From Candidatus Gastranaerophilales bacterium (GTDB lineage: Bacteria > Cyanobacteriota > Vampirovibrionia > Gastranaerophilales > Gastranaerophilaceae): 64,000 nt of DNA. Positions 7,276 to 16,291 of this stretch are shown here, in pieces. Position 1 is the first letter of the stretch, and each line of letters opens with the position of its first letter. The translations under genes were made by a program, and so were the position numbers. The stretch is from assembly GCA_944323115.1 (NCBI GenBank), contig CALURG010000002.1:1-64000 (forward strand). The letters are read 5' to 3'. Under the pieces are notes generated by a model. The model ran no database searches. It was not told the origin of the DNA and saw only the letters and a program-made list of their open reading frames with translations.

Positions 7276-9738
7276 ATGTTTGAACGTTTTACAGAAAAAG
7301 CGATAAAAGTAATTATGCTTGCTCAAGAAGAGGCAAGACGTTTGGGGCATAATTTTGTCGGTACTGAGCAGGTATTGCTTGGTCTTATCGGCGAAGGTAC
7401 AGGTGTTGCTTCAAAAACATTGAAATCTATGGGCATTACACTTAAAGATGCAAGGGCTGAAGTGGAAAAAATTATAGGCAGAGGTTCCGGATTTGTTGCA
7501 GTTGAGATTCCTTTTACGCCCAGAGCAAAAAGAGTGCTGGAACTTTCATGGGATGAAGCAAGACAATTAGGCCACAGTTATATTGGTACTGAACACCTGC
7601 TTTTAGGTTTGATACGAGAAGGAGAAGGTGTTGCTGCCAGAGTTCTTGAAAATTTAGGTGTTGATTTAAACAAACTTAGAAGCAATGTTATAAAAATGCT
7701 TGGCGAGTCAAAACCTACTGCTCAAACAGCTACAGCAGGCACTGCTTCCGGCGGAAAAACCAAAACACCGTCTCTTGACGAGTTTGGTACTGATTTGACA
7801 CTTGCTGCTCAAGAACAGAGACTTGACCCTGTTGTTGGCAGAGAAAAGGAAATTGAAAGACTCATTCAGATTCTTGCTAGAAGAACGAAGAACAATCCTG
7901 TATTAATCGGTGAACCCGGTGTGGGTAAAACAGCTGTTGCAGAAGGTTTGGCTATAAGAATTGTAAATTCCGATGTTCCTGATATTCTCGAAGGCAAGAA
8001 GATTATACAACTTGATATGGGGCTTCTGGTCGCAGGTACAAAATACAGAGGTGAGTTTGAGGAAAGACTCAAAAAAATCATGGATGAAATCCGACAGGCA
8101 GGAAATATAATCCTTGTTATTGATGAAATGCATACACTTATCGGTGCAGGTGCTGCCGAAGGTGCAATCGATGCTGCGAATATTCTAAAACCCGCATTAT
8201 CAAGAGGAGAAATTCAAGTTATTGGTGCAACAACTCTTGATGAATACAGAAAATATGTTGAAAAAGATGCGGCTCTTGAAAGGAGATTCCAGCCTGTAAT
8301 CATTGAACAACCTTCTATTGATGAATCTATAGAGATTATTAGAGGTTTGAAGTCAAAATATGAAGAACACCACAGGCTAAAAATTTCTGATGAAGCAATT
8401 ATTGCAGCAGTTTCATTGTCTGACAAATATATCACAGACAGATTTTTGCCGGACAAAGCTATAGATATTATTGATGAAGCAAGTTCAAAAGTGCGTTTGA
8501 ATGTAAGCTCTTTGCCTCCCGAAGGTAAAGAAATAGAAAAAGAGCTTAAAAATATAATTAAGCAAAAAGAAGATGCAATCAGAAACCAAGAATTTGAACA
8601 TGCATCCAATTTGCGTGATAAAGAAGCTGATTTAAAAGAAAAAATCAGAGAAATGTCGCAGCAATGGAAAGAAGAGCATGATGCAAATAAACCTGTTGTT
8701 ACACCTGAGCATGTTGCTGAAGTTGTCAGTACAATGACAGGTATTCCGACAACAAAAATCACTGAAAAAGAATCTGAAAGACTGCTGAAGCTTGAAGAAA
8801 CTCTTCACCAAAGAGTAATCGGTCAGGATCAGGCAGTTGTTTCTCTGGCTAAAGCTATAAGACGTGCAAGAGTAGGTTTGAAATCACCGAATAGACCTAT
8901 CGGCAGTTTCATATTTGCCGGACCTACCGGTGTCGGTAAAACTGAACTTGCAAAAGCTCTTGCAGAAGCTGTATTTGGCTCGGAAGACAATATGATAAGA
9001 GTTGATATGTCCGAGTTTATGGAAAAACACTCTACTTCAAAACTTATCGGTTCTCCTCCGGGTTATGTAGGATACGATGACGGCGGACACCTTACCGAAA
9101 CAATCAGAAAGAAACCTTATTCTGTTATTCTTTTTGATGAAATCGAAAAGGCACATCCTGATGTATTTAACATCATGCTTCAAATCCTTGATGATGGCCG
9201 TCTTACGGATGCAAAAGGCAGACACGTTAACTTTAAAAATACTATCATAATCATGACAAGTAACGTAGGTGCCAGCATGATTACCACTACATCCAAGCTC
9301 GGTTTCTCTGTTGCTGATGATGAGTCTAAAGATAAATATGAACACCTCAAAGATACTGTTATGGAAGAAATGAAAAAAGCATTTAGACCCGAGTTTCTTA
9401 ACAGAATTGATGATATTATTGTATTCTCACATCTCAGCAAACCTGAAATCAGAGAAATTGTCGATCTTATGTTTAAAGACCTTGTTAAACGTATTCAGTC
9501 ACACGATTTTGCGATTGAAGTTTCTGATGAGGTTAAAGATTATCTGGCTGATGAAGGATACTCTGAAGCTTATGGTGCAAGACCTCTAAGAAGAGTAATT
9601 CAAAAGAAAATAGAAGATACTCTGGCTGAAGAAATACTTAATGGTAAATATGTTGCAGGTGACAAAATTATTGCAAGGTTAGAAGACAAAAAAATTGTCT
9701 TTGAAAAAGTGGAAGCAAAAGCAGAAGCTGCGAAGTAA
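7276..9738 (+). CDS. clpC: ATP-dependent Clp protease ATP-binding subunit ClpC
   Basis: ClpC is an AAA+ unfoldase that feeds proteins to ClpP, here encoded at 16292-16897. The 820 residues contain two N-terminal Clp repeat motifs (1-145), AAA domain 1 with Walker A GEPGVGKT near 212, a UVR/middle segment near 428-460, and AAA domain 2 with Walker A GPTGVGKT near 548, ending in the C-terminal D2-small domain. The UVR region and the N-domain identify ClpC rather than ClpB or ClpA. The ATG at 7276 is preceded by AGGAG at 5-8 nt; an upstream in-frame start at 7252 is less likely. No clear CtsR operator was seen upstream. A strong terminator follows. Confidence 0.96.
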   Translation: MFERFTEKAIKVIMLAQEEARRLGHNFVGTEQVLLGLIGEGTGVASKTLKSMGITLKDARAEVEKIIGRGSGFVAVEIPFTPRAKRVLELSWDEARQLGHSYIGTEHLLLGLIREGEGVAARVLENLGVDLNKLRSNVIKMLGESKPTAQTATAGTASGGKTKTPSLDEFGTDLTLAAQEQRLDPVVGREKEIERLIQILARRTKNNPVLIGEPGVGKTAVAEGLAIRIVNSDVPDILEGKKIIQLDMGLLVAGTKYRGEFEERLKKIMDEIRQAGNIILVIDEMHTLIGAGAAEGAIDAANILKPALSRGEIQVIGATTLDEYRKYVEKDAALERRFQPVIIEQPSIDESIEIIRGLKSKYEEHHRLKISDEAIIAAVSLSDKYITDRFLPDKAIDIIDEASSKVRLNVSSLPPEGKEIEKELKNIIKQKEDAIRNQEFEHASNLRDKEADLKEKIREMSQQWKEEHDANKPVVTPEHVAEVVSTMTGIPTTKITEKESERLLKLEETLHQRVIGQDQAVVSLAKAIRRARVGLKSPNRPIGSFIFAGPTGVGKTELAKALAEAVFGSEDNMIRVDMSEFMEKHSTSKLIGSPPGYVGYDDGGHLTETIRKKPYSVILFDEIEKAHPDVFNIMLQILDDGRLTDAKGRHVNFKNTIIIMTSNVGASMITTTSKLGFSVADDESKDKYEHLKDTVMEEMKKAFRPEFLNRIDDIIVFSHLSKPEIREIVDLMFKDLVKRIQSHDFAIEVSDEVKDYLADEGYSEAYGARPLRRVIQKKIEDTLAEEILNGKYVAGDKIIARLEDKKIVFEKVEAKAEAAK

Positions 9739-9747
9739 GAATTTTGG

Positions 9748-9781
9748 AAAAAGAGACAATCAGGAGAATTGTCTCTTTTTT
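9748..9781 (+). terminator. Rho-independent terminator of clpC
   Basis: AAAAAGAGACAAT (9748-9760) pairs with ATTGTCTCTTTTT (9768-9780), a perfect 13-bp stem with a 7-nt loop and a T run. It begins 10 bp after the clpC stop and sits 14 bp before the next gene, which must therefore be expressed by readthrough or from a promoter overlapping it. Confidence 0.88.
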
Positions 9782-9794
9782 GTATTGAGGAAGT

Positions 9795-10529
9795 ATGATA
9801 AAATTTCTTGGCAACAGAATTATTATTAGTTTTTCAAATTTTAAGCTAAATCTTAAAAATTTTTTTTATTTTTCTCATCCAGAAAAGAATAAAATTATTC
9901 CTTTAGGTACAAATTGTTATGTAAGGTTTAAGCCTACACAGTACGGCATTAAACCTAAAAAGAAGCAAGGCGAATTGAGTTTTCCTTTTGACCTGTCTCA
10001 TACCCCTGTAGAGTCTGTTGCACGGATTTTAGATAATGATTTTGAAGATTTTTTTGATGATATCTTTTATGATGACGTGCAAAAAATATGGATTAATAAA
10101 AAGTATAATATAAGATTTATTCATGACAAAATTAATGATAAAAATTGGTTTATTGACCGGTATAACAGACGGATAAAAAATTTACACGATACACTGAGTC
10201 ATGGCAATTGTTTGTATTCGACAATGGTGATAAACTTAAAAGATTCGGATACTATAAATACGATTTATGACTATTTAAAAACCAAAAGCGGCAATAATAA
10301 TTTTATTTATACTGTTTTTAATTTTAAGTACAATAAAGATTTGACAAACTCTGCTGTTTCTATTGACTCTTCTTCAATAAATCAAAACATAAAGTATTTT
10401 AAACTTGATGCTGATGAGAGGTATTGTCAGCGTTGGTGGACTGCTGATACAGAATATAATGAAAACTATTTTGAATTGACTAAGTTTTTTATCGATACTA
10501 TTTGTGGTGAACTAAAAAATCTACATTAA
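9795..10529 (+). CDS. DUF1796-type putative papain-like cysteine peptidase
   Basis: This 244-aa protein matches the DUF1796 pattern: a beta-strand then G-T-N-C (IIPLGTNCYVRF, C41 as putative nucleophile), followed by FPFDL near 63-67 and ARILDNDFEDFFDD. Such proteins are annotated as putative papain-like cysteine peptidases and often occur near glycan or surface-polysaccharide genes; activity has not been shown as far as I know. The first 30 residues are basic and hydrophobic. Unlike most neighbours it is rich in N, K, Y and F. It starts just after the clpC terminator. It may be an accessory gene. Confidence 0.65.
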   Translation: MIKFLGNRIIISFSNFKLNLKNFFYFSHPEKNKIIPLGTNCYVRFKPTQYGIKPKKKQGELSFPFDLSHTPVESVARILDNDFEDFFDDIFYDDVQKIWINKKYNIRFIHDKINDKNWFIDRYNRRIKNLHDTLSHGNCLYSTMVINLKDSDTINTIYDYLKTKSGNNNFIYTVFNFKYNKDLTNSAVSIDSSSINQNIKYFKLDADERYCQRWWTADTEYNENYFELTKFFIDTICGELKNLH

Positions 10530-10557
10530 TATAAAACAAGTGTTGTGATAATATTTA

Positions 10558-11115
10558 TTAAACTAATTTTAAAGCCATCAGAAGCCCTGCCGGAAGGTCT
10601 AAAACCTGTGACTGGTATCTAGTGTCATTTTTTATTTCATTAAGAAAATCGGCGACTTTGGCTGCGTGAGATACAACATTGTCCGCAAGTATGATTGCAC
10701 CTTGAGGCAGTTTGTCTTTTAAAAGATTAAAATATTGAATGTACTCAGACTTATTTGCATCAATAAATACCATATCCGGTGCAAAATCCAAATTTTCAAT
10801 TATTTCTAAAGCTCTTCCCTGCCTAAATGTAATATATTTTGAAAGTCCGCATTTTTCTGCATTTTCTTTGGCAATACACTGGCGTTTTTCATAAAATTCT
10901 ATAGTTGTAAGATGTCCGTCTTTGTTTGCATTTTTCAAAGCATCAGCAATCCATAGTGTGGAGTATCCGTTCGATGTACCGATTTCCAATATGTTTTTTA
11001 CACCTGAGATTTTTATAAGCATACTTATGAATTCTGCTGTCTGATGAGAAATGTTCCAAAATTCATGTTGTGTTTTTTCTAGTTCTTTGAGAATTTCCAA
11101 TGTAAAATTGTCCAT
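10558..11115 (-). CDS. SAM-dependent O-methyltransferase (family 3 type)
   Basis: This 185-aa class I methyltransferase resembles the caffeoyl-CoA/catechol O-methyltransferase family. Motif I is EIGTSNGYSTLWIADAL, the acidic post-I residue is in TTIEFYEK, and the catalytic/metal site lies in PDMVFIDANKSEY and ILADNVVSH. Bacterial members methylate small catechols or tRNA hydroxyuridine (TrmR type); the substrate is not readable here. It is the last gene of the minus-strand run grpE-dnaJ-propeller-methyltransferase and starts 6 bp after the propeller stop codon. Confidence 0.85.
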   Translation of the reverse strand: MDNFTLEILKELEKTQHEFWNISHQTAEFISMLIKISGVKNILEIGTSNGYSTLWIADALKNANKDGHLTTIEFYEKRQCIAKENAEKCGLSKYITFRQGRALEIIENLDFAPDMVFIDANKSEYIQYFNLLKDKLPQGAIILADNVVSHAAKVADFLNEIKNDTRYQSQVLDLPAGLLMALKLV

Positions 11116-11121
11116 AATAAA

Positions 11122-12573
11122 TTATTTTAACTTTTTGTTAATCAACTGCAAGTCATTGATGTAAACGGGTGTATTTACTGATTGCAAAACGGTATTTTTT
11201 TCTGTATCGTATACAAAATATTTTTTATCTGAGACATTTGTAATTAAAAATAGGTTTGAATCAGGTACGTTCACTATTTTTTTTGAAAATCCTTTTTCAG
11301 TAAATTTTATGGCTTTTTCAAAACTGAAATCTTCCAGATTGAAAATATCAAGTTCATTTGAAGCACACAATATGTATAGTTTGTTTCCGATAAGGGTCAT
11401 GTCAACAGGCTTTTCGCCGACAGTCTGTTTGTATATTAAGTCTTTTATTTCTGTATCAACTATCTGCAATTCATTTTGGGTTCTTGATAAAATATAAACA
11501 TTGTTGTCTTTTAATAACAATTTGGAAACATTTGAAGCGTTAAATACATATTTGTTCAGGTACATGTTATCAAGGGCCAGTGTATATATGTCTCCGGTAT
11601 TTTTGTCTTGATAAACAATTGTTTTTCCGTCCGGAGACAGCGAAATATTTTTTGGATATCCTTTTATTTTTATTTTTTCAACAAGCGACATTGTTTTTAG
11701 GTCTATCAAAAATATAGACTGGTCATTGCTCACGGCAACAAAAGCTTTTGTTTTGTCGGGAGAGAGAATAATTTCTGACGGTTGATAAGACAAGTCAATT
11801 TTTTTTGCAAGTACTTCTTGTTTTACATCTGCAACATCAATATACGTTTTGCCGGCGGCTGCAACGAGTATATAATCATCATTACAAACAGGTTGTACAA
11901 ATTTGGGAAGGTTCTCTAATTTTAGTGTGAATTTTGGTACTGTAGAATCCGAAGGAATTACACTTATGTATTTTGAGTCCAAAGTTGTAATCAAAAGAGT
12001 TTTGCCTGCCATATACGGTACTGGAATAAACTTTGTTTCTTGCATACCTTTCGGTTTTTGTACGGGATTGTTGAAAATATCGTTTACTCTTGATGATGTT
12101 GTTGCGATTTTTAAGTCACCCATCATTATTTGTAAGTCATCAGGAATTACGAGACCTGGCGGAACCAGCATATCTTGAGGGAACAATCCTGTTTTTATTA
12201 CAAACGGTATGTCTTTCGGAGAAGGAACTGTAACTTTTCCGTCTTTTGTTTTAATAACTTTTAACAGTGCAAAATTGGAATCGAACAAAACAACATCCGG
12301 CTTTTGTGACAGTTTTTTGTTTGATGGAACTGTAGACAAAACTTTACCTTTTGCATTTCTTTTCGGGTTAGAAGGCAAAACCGGCAGGTATATAGTCCCG
12401 TCCGGAAGAGATATCAACCCATCAAAACGAATATTTGCATTGGGCAGTTCGGCTTTTATTGTTTCCATTATATTTGCAGGCAAAGTTGTTGCAACTGTAG
12501 GCATTACACTCAAACAAATTAAAAATAATGATGTTAAAAAAGTCTTAAGAGTTTTGATTAATGTTTTTTTCAT
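11122..12573 (-). CDS. Secreted beta-propeller protein
   Basis: This 483-aa protein has a signal peptide (about 1-28, LTSLFLICLSVMPTVATT). A proline-rich region to about residue 190 includes a repeated P-x-D/P loop and is followed by a seven- or eight-bladed propeller of the YVTN/cytochrome-cd1-like class. Blades show patterns such as SEIILSPDKTKAFVAVSND and PKNISLSPDGKTIVYQD. It is probably periplasmic or surface-exposed. It lies 17 bp downstream of dnaJ in the same direction, but its topic differs from chaperones, so cotranscription may be incidental. The substrate or partner is unknown. Confidence 0.8.
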   Translation of the reverse strand: MKKTLIKTLKTFLTSLFLICLSVMPTVATTLPANIMETIKAELPNANIRFDGLISLPDGTIYLPVLPSNPKRNAKGKVLSTVPSNKKLSQKPDVVLFDSNFALLKVIKTKDGKVTVPSPKDIPFVIKTGLFPQDMLVPPGLVIPDDLQIMMGDLKIATTSSRVNDIFNNPVQKPKGMQETKFIPVPYMAGKTLLITTLDSKYISVIPSDSTVPKFTLKLENLPKFVQPVCNDDYILVAAAGKTYIDVADVKQEVLAKKIDLSYQPSEIILSPDKTKAFVAVSNDQSIFLIDLKTMSLVEKIKIKGYPKNISLSPDGKTIVYQDKNTGDIYTLALDNMYLNKYVFNASNVSKLLLKDNNVYILSRTQNELQIVDTEIKDLIYKQTVGEKPVDMTLIGNKLYILCASNELDIFNLEDFSFEKAIKFTEKGFSKKIVNVPDSNLFLITNVSDKKYFVYDTEKNTVLQSVNTPVYINDLQLINKKLK

Positions 12574-12590
12574 ATAATAATCTCAAAATA

Positions 12591-13721
12591 TCAGTTGTGA
12601 ATTGCGTTTTTGAATTTGTCTATAAATTTTTCGTTTGGTTTTTTGTTTTCGGAAATTTCAAAAAGCTTTTTATAAAGTCTTTTTTCTTCATCATTGAGTG
12701 ATTTTGGAGAATTATACCTTATTTTTACCAGGTGATCTCCTCTTTTTTCCGGATGACCCAAAAACGGTATACCCGCATTCTTTATTGTAAGTATTTTACC
12801 ATATTCTACACCGGAAGGAATAATTAGTTCTTTTTTCCCATGTATAGTATTTAGAGTAACCGTATCTCCCAGCACTGCTTGAGGAATGCTTATATTAATT
12901 TCCGAGTAAACATTGAATCCGTCTCTTTTAAATTCTTTGTGAGGTTTAACATATAAGACAATGTATAAATCTCCGCTGGAACCGCCGTTTATGCCGGCAT
13001 CACCTTCTTTTGCAACTCTGATTTTTGCATTGTTGTCTACACCGGCGGGTATTTTTACTTTTATTGCTTTTTCGACTTCGATTCGTCCTTCGCCATGACA
13101 TTTTTTGCAAGGAGAGCCGATTATCTGTCCTGTACCTTTGCATTTTGGACAAGTTGTAACTTGTTGTATACTGCCGAGTATTGTTTTTGTTAAATGAACG
13201 ACTCTTCCTTGACCGTTACATTCAGGACAAACGGTAGGCTTTGTTCCGGGTTCTGCACCTGTCCCGTAACAGTCTTTGCACATTTCTAAGTGGTCGATTT
13301 TTATTTCTTTTTCAATACCAAATGCTGCTTCTTCAAATTCAAGTTCAATATCAAGTCTTAAATCATGCCCTCTTTGCGGAGCATTCGGGTCAACAGTCCT
13401 TCCAGAAGAAAAACCGCCCATGCCTCCAAAAAATGATTCAAATATGTCGTTGATATCGCCAAAACCGAAATCAAAAGGGCCTGATGTGCTGTATCCGGCA
13501 TTTGTAAGACCTTCTTCTCCATATCTGTCGTACAAAGAACGTTTTTCATCGTTAGATAAAGTTTCATACGCTTTACCCAACTCTTTAAATCTCTCTTCTG
13601 CATCCGGAGCTTTATTTACATCAGGGTGTAATTCTCTGGCTTTTTTTCTGAATGCAATTTTAATTTCAGCTTGTGTTGCTTCTTTGCTTACACCCAGTAT
13701 CTCATAATAATTGTTTGACAT
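12591..13721 (-). CDS. dnaJ: Chaperone DnaJ (Hsp40)
   Basis: DnaJ stimulates the ATPase of DnaK and delivers unfolded substrates. The 376 residues show a J-domain (1-70) with HPD at 32-34, a Gly/Phe-rich linker (about 72-125), four zinc-finger repeats of the CxxCxGxG type (CKDCYGTG, CPECNGQG, CPKCKGTG, CKKCHGEG, from about 147 to 212) and the C-terminal substrate-binding beta domains. It is a full type I DnaJ. It starts 8 bp after grpE with an AGGA site and ends in TGA, the only TGA stop I noted in the window. Confidence 0.96.
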   Translation of the reverse strand: MSNNYYEILGVSKEATQAEIKIAFRKKARELHPDVNKAPDAEERFKELGKAYETLSNDEKRSLYDRYGEEGLTNAGYSTSGPFDFGFGDINDIFESFFGGMGGFSSGRTVDPNAPQRGHDLRLDIELEFEEAAFGIEKEIKIDHLEMCKDCYGTGAEPGTKPTVCPECNGQGRVVHLTKTILGSIQQVTTCPKCKGTGQIIGSPCKKCHGEGRIEVEKAIKVKIPAGVDNNAKIRVAKEGDAGINGGSSGDLYIVLYVKPHKEFKRDGFNVYSEINISIPQAVLGDTVTLNTIHGKKELIIPSGVEYGKILTIKNAGIPFLGHPEKRGDHLVKIRYNSPKSLNDEEKRLYKKLFEISENKKPNEKFIDKFKNAIHN

Positions 13722-13729
13722 AATTCCTA

Positions 13730-14335
13730 CTATTCACTGACGGCTACATTTACCAATGATGGTCTCAAAACTTTATCGCCTAGTTTGTATCCTTTTTGTA
13801 ATTCCGCAATTATTGTATTTTCAGGTTGTTCAGTTGTCGGCGTTTGCATAACCGCTTCATGCAGGTTCGGGTCAAATTCTTTACCAACTGTATCTATTGT
13901 TTCAAGTCCCATTTTGTTTAAAATATCAAAAATCTGTTTAAAAACAATGTCATAGCTTTCTTTCACTGTATTAACATCATCTATATTTTCAACTGATTTT
14001 TTTGCTCTGTCTATATTATCAAGAGCTTCAATCATTTTTTTCAACGTCTCTTCAGCACCGTATTTTAATAATGCTTCTCTTTCTTGCATTTGTCTTTTTC
14101 TGTAATTGTCAAAATCCGCTGCAAGTCTAATATATTGATTGTTAATTTTATCGATTTCTTCTTTCAATTCTGATATTGCATCTTTGCATTCGTTTTCTTC
14201 AATATCATCTTTTGAAGAACTTTCTTCCTTTTCCTGTTCGGTGTTTATTGAATTTTCCGAAGCGAAGGGATTGTTTTTTCTGTCAATTTCATCTTTATTT
14301 TCTTGTATATTGTTTTCGTTGTTTTCTTTCCCCAT
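13730..14335 (-). CDS. grpE: Nucleotide exchange factor GrpE
   Basis: GrpE releases ADP from DnaK. An acidic, disordered N-terminus (residues 1-55) is followed by a long coiled coil (about 50-110, ISELKEEIDKINNQYIRLAA then DFDNYRKRQ) and the C-terminal beta domain (EFDPNLHEAVMQ, then EVQKGYKL-type sequence here LQKGYKLGDKVLRPSLVNVA). I chose the ATG at 14335 since AAGGA sits 7 nt upstream; an in-frame ATG at 14350 is possible. dnaJ follows. Neither dnaK nor hrcA is adjacent and no CIRCE element was found upstream. Confidence 0.93.
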   Translation of the reverse strand: MGKENNENNIQENKDEIDRKNNPFASENSINTEQEKEESSSKDDIEENECKDAISELKEEIDKINNQYIRLAADFDNYRKRQMQEREALLKYGAEETLKKMIEALDNIDRAKKSVENIDDVNTVKESYDIVFKQIFDILNKMGLETIDTVGKEFDPNLHEAVMQTPTTEQPENTIIAELQKGYKLGDKVLRPSLVNVAVSE

Positions 14336-14525
14336 AATCAAATCCTTCATAAATTTTTAATACTATAATTATAATTTATGAAAACTTATTCTCAAGGAAT
14401 TTTAATTATTTCTTAATTATTTATTTCTTCCGTTCTCTTTATTTTTTGACGTTTTATAGAAATTAATGTTTCTAATGTTAAGAAATGTAATGAAAAATAA
14501 TAAAATTGAAATTCAAGTTTTGAAA

Positions 14526-14555
14526 TTGTTTTTATATATGTACGAGGTATATAAA
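14526..14555 (+). promoter_or_regulatory. Putative promoter of the ETAG-repeat peptide gene
   Basis: TTGTTT (14526-14531) and TATAAA (14550-14555) are separated by 18 bp. A TATATATGTA box (14533-14542) lies between them, similar to boxes upstream of several other lineage-specific genes. The start codon is 40 bp beyond the -10. Assignment is by pattern only. Confidence 0.4.
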
Positions 14556-14594
14556 AGATATTTACAGAGTAGATAAGTATATGAAGGAGTAATT

Positions 14595-14759
14595 ATGAAC
14601 GTATCAGCAATCGGAAATTTATTTACAGCTCAAGTTGAAACAGCAGGAACTCTGGCAAGCAGACCGGTAGAAACAGCAGGTGCATTGGCATTTGGCGGTG
14701 CAGAAACAGCAGGTTCTCTTGCAAATAATTCTGGCGGTTCATTCTGTGCAATGGCTTAA
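14595..14759 (+). CDS. 54-aa ETAG-repeat peptide
   Basis: This short gene encodes 54 residues and starts at an ATG with an excellent Shine-Dalgarno (GAAGGAG, 5 nt spacing). The peptide contains three imperfect 11-residue repeats: VETAGTLASRP, VETAGALAFGG and AETAGSLANNS, followed by a Gly/Ser/Cys tail (GGSFCAMA). There is no signal peptide and few charges except one Glu per repeat. I do not recognise a family. It is divergent from grpE and followed 75 bp later by a 47-aa membrane peptide. A peptide precursor, a self-assembling small protein or a secretion substrate are all possible. The RBS, repeat structure and promoter argue that it is real. Confidence 0.7.
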   Translation: MNVSAIGNLFTAQVETAGTLASRPVETAGALAFGGAETAGSLANNSGGSFCAMA

Positions 14760-14834
14760 TCGGCAAAGTTTTTATTAAAGAGAAAAGTATAGAAAAAGTA
14801 TCTGTGACGGCGGACTACTAAAATCGGGGTGGAA

Positions 14835-14978
14835 ATGACAGAAATTAAAATTGCAAATTATACATTAACAACTGTTTTATTGCTTGTAATGATTTCATTT
14901 TGTATTTCATTATGCAACCTAAACGAAACCAAGATCAACAACTCGCATTCTACATTTCTGGCAGGATATATTAAATAG
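14835..14978 (+). CDS. 47-aa single-pass membrane peptide
   Basis: This small frame (47 aa) starts at an ATG with GGGGTGG just upstream. The sequence has a short polar start, one hydrophobic segment (about residues 9-29, TLTTVLLLVMISFCISL) and a polar tail with Asn, Lys and Ser. It lies between the ETAG-repeat gene and a strong bidirectional terminator, so it would be the second gene of a two-gene transcript. No family was recognised. A membrane partner or immunity-like function for the ETAG peptide is speculation. Confidence 0.5.
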   Translation: MTEIKIANYTLTTVLLLVMISFCISLCNLNETKINNSHSTFLAGYIK

Positions 14979-14990
14979 ATTCATTATTAA

Positions 14991-15021
14991 AAAAAGCACT
15001 GTATTTTATACAGTGCTTTTT
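14991..15021. terminator. Bidirectional Rho-independent terminator
   Basis: AAAAAGCACTGTA (14991-15003) pairs with TACAGTGCTTTTT (15009-15021), a perfect 13-bp stem. The A run on one side and the T run on the other let it work for the small plus-strand genes and for the convergent zinc-ribbon gene that ends at 15030. Confidence 0.88.
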
Positions 15022-15029
15022 GGTTGTAC

Positions 15030-15311
15030 TCAATTATTATTATTTGATTCTTGCATTACTTTATAACAGTCTCTGCAATATACTTCTTTTCCCATTACAG
15101 GTTTGAAAGGAACTTTTGTGTTTGCTCCGCATTTTGAGCAAACAACATCATACATTTTTTTTCTGTTGTTTTGTCTTCTTTTTTTTCTGCAATCCGGACA
15201 TCTTTTTGGTTTATTTACCAATCCTTTTTCAGCGTAAAATTCTTGCTCACCTGCTGTAAAAATAAATTCTGCACCACAATCCTCGCAGATGAGTTTTTCA
15301 TCTTGATACAT
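15030..15311 (-). CDS. Small zinc-ribbon protein
   Basis: This 93-aa protein has two zinc-binding units. The first (residues about 9-42, CEDCGAEF...KRCPDCRKKRR) matches the probable zinc-ribbon domain zf-trcl. The second (about 58-83, VCSKCGANTKVPFKP then YCRDC) is a CxxC...CxxC ribbon. The lysine/arginine-rich segment between them (KKRRQNNRKKMYD) suggests nucleic-acid contact. The start has AAGGAG 8 nt upstream. Small proteins of this type are widespread in bacteria, often uncharacterised. Termination is at the hairpin 14991-15021. Confidence 0.85.
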   Translation of the reverse strand: MYQDEKLICEDCGAEFIFTAGEQEFYAEKGLVNKPKRCPDCRKKRRQNNRKKMYDVVCSKCGANTKVPFKPVMGKEVYCRDCYKVMQESNNNN

Positions 15312-15420
15312 TTTGTTTCTCCTTGTTTTATTGGTAAATAATTACCCGTCACATATATAGAATTTTATTTTATAACTTTTTTTCCAATTAATCAAGCGAA
15401 TAATACTATCTAAATAAGCA

Positions 15421-15446
15421 AAACCCTCTTATTTCTAAGAGGGTTT
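15421..15446. terminator. Terminator hairpin downstream of the 181-aa gene
   Basis: AAACCCTCTTA (15421-15431) pairs with TAAGAGGGTTT (15436-15446) around a 4-nt loop, a perfect 11-bp stem. It lies 48 bp past the stop of the minus-strand gene that ends at 15494 and before the promoter region of the zinc-ribbon gene. The T tract on the minus strand is short. Confidence 0.75.
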
Positions 15447-15493
15447 AATCTTTTTCACACACACGAGGAATTATACTATCATTTACTTATAAA

Positions 15494-16039
15494 TTATGCA
15501 TATTTAGGTGCTGCGTTTTTAATACCTTCTTCTTCAGCCTTTTCAGCAGATTTAAGTTCTTCTTGTGCAGCTTGAAGTTGAGTTGTAAGCATTTTTTCTT
15601 GCATTTCAATTTCTGTTTCAAGTTTCTTGATTTTAGCAGCTTCAGCTTTTCCTGCAGCATCGAGTGCTTGTTTAAAGAATGCATTGAATACGAAGAACTG
15701 GTTAGCATAGACAGAGTTAGGGTTAGAAGGATCAACAGCCATACCGTATTGACCGTTAGAAGCCATATTCATATTCGCAATATTCATATTGTAAACTTGT
15801 GAAGCTCTTGATGCCTCGAAAAGTGCTTTCGGAACACTGTTATTGAAGAAGTTCAAATTTACTCCGAAAATACTTGCCGGCGAGTTCATAAATTCACCAG
15901 GTGAAATAATTCCATCAGCTACATTGCCTGCATAAACAGCTAGGTCCATTTTTCTTTGAGACAACTGCATCAATCTGTATTGTATTTGATTGATACGTTG
16001 GGTCAATTGTAGCTTTCGCATTGTGAAAATTGCGTACAC
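15494..16039 (-). CDS. Unknown Ala/Met-rich helical protein with GTG start
   Basis: This 181-aa protein begins with GTG; GGAG lies 9 nt upstream, so the GTG is better supported than the ATG seven codons further in. The N-terminal ~45 residues form a helix rich in Q, R and L (RKLQLTQRINQIQYRLMQLS). The middle is rich in N, M, A and S (SQVYNMNIANMNMASNGQYG). The C-terminal 60 residues are a likely coiled coil (AAKIKKLETEIEMQEKMLTT). There is no signal peptide. The N-terminal helix plus coiled-coil end resembles secreted flagellar-type or injected substrates, but I cannot place it in a family. Confidence 0.75.
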   Translation of the reverse strand: MYAIFTMRKLQLTQRINQIQYRLMQLSQRKMDLAVYAGNVADGIISPGEFMNSPASIFGVNLNFFNNSVPKALFEASRASQVYNMNIANMNMASNGQYGMAVDPSNPNSVYANQFFVFNAFFKQALDAAGKAEAAKIKKLETEIEMQEKMLTTQLQAAQEELKSAEKAEEEGIKNAAPKYA

Positions 16040-16215
16040 TGTTCTAATCTCCTACCATAACCAATTTTTCTAACCTTACATATATATAAAAACAATTTCT
16101 TTTTCAAAATTGCCTTATCTTTTTAAATTGCTATTGTAAAACCCGATTTTCTTGAAAAACCTTGATATCATTGTATTTATGCTGCTATAAGTGCAAGCCT
16201 TTTATCTAATAAATA

Positions 16216-16261
16216 AATAAATAATAGCTACTAAATATATATTCAGTAGCTATTATTTATT
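16216..16261 (-). terminator. Terminator of the clpP transcript
   Basis: AATAAATAATAGCTACT (16216-16232) pairs perfectly with AGTAGCTATTATTTATT (16245-16261), a 17-bp stem with a 12-nt AT-rich loop. On the minus strand it follows the clpP stop (16292) by about 30 bp and is followed by a T-rich run. Confidence 0.75.
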
Positions 16262-16291
16262 AACAAATATTTTTTTTAATGTTAAGTTTTG

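Noticed and set aside
14351-14594. CIRCE/HrcA element upstream of grpE
   Set aside because: No TTAGCACTC-type inverted repeat was seen, and no hrcA is in the window.
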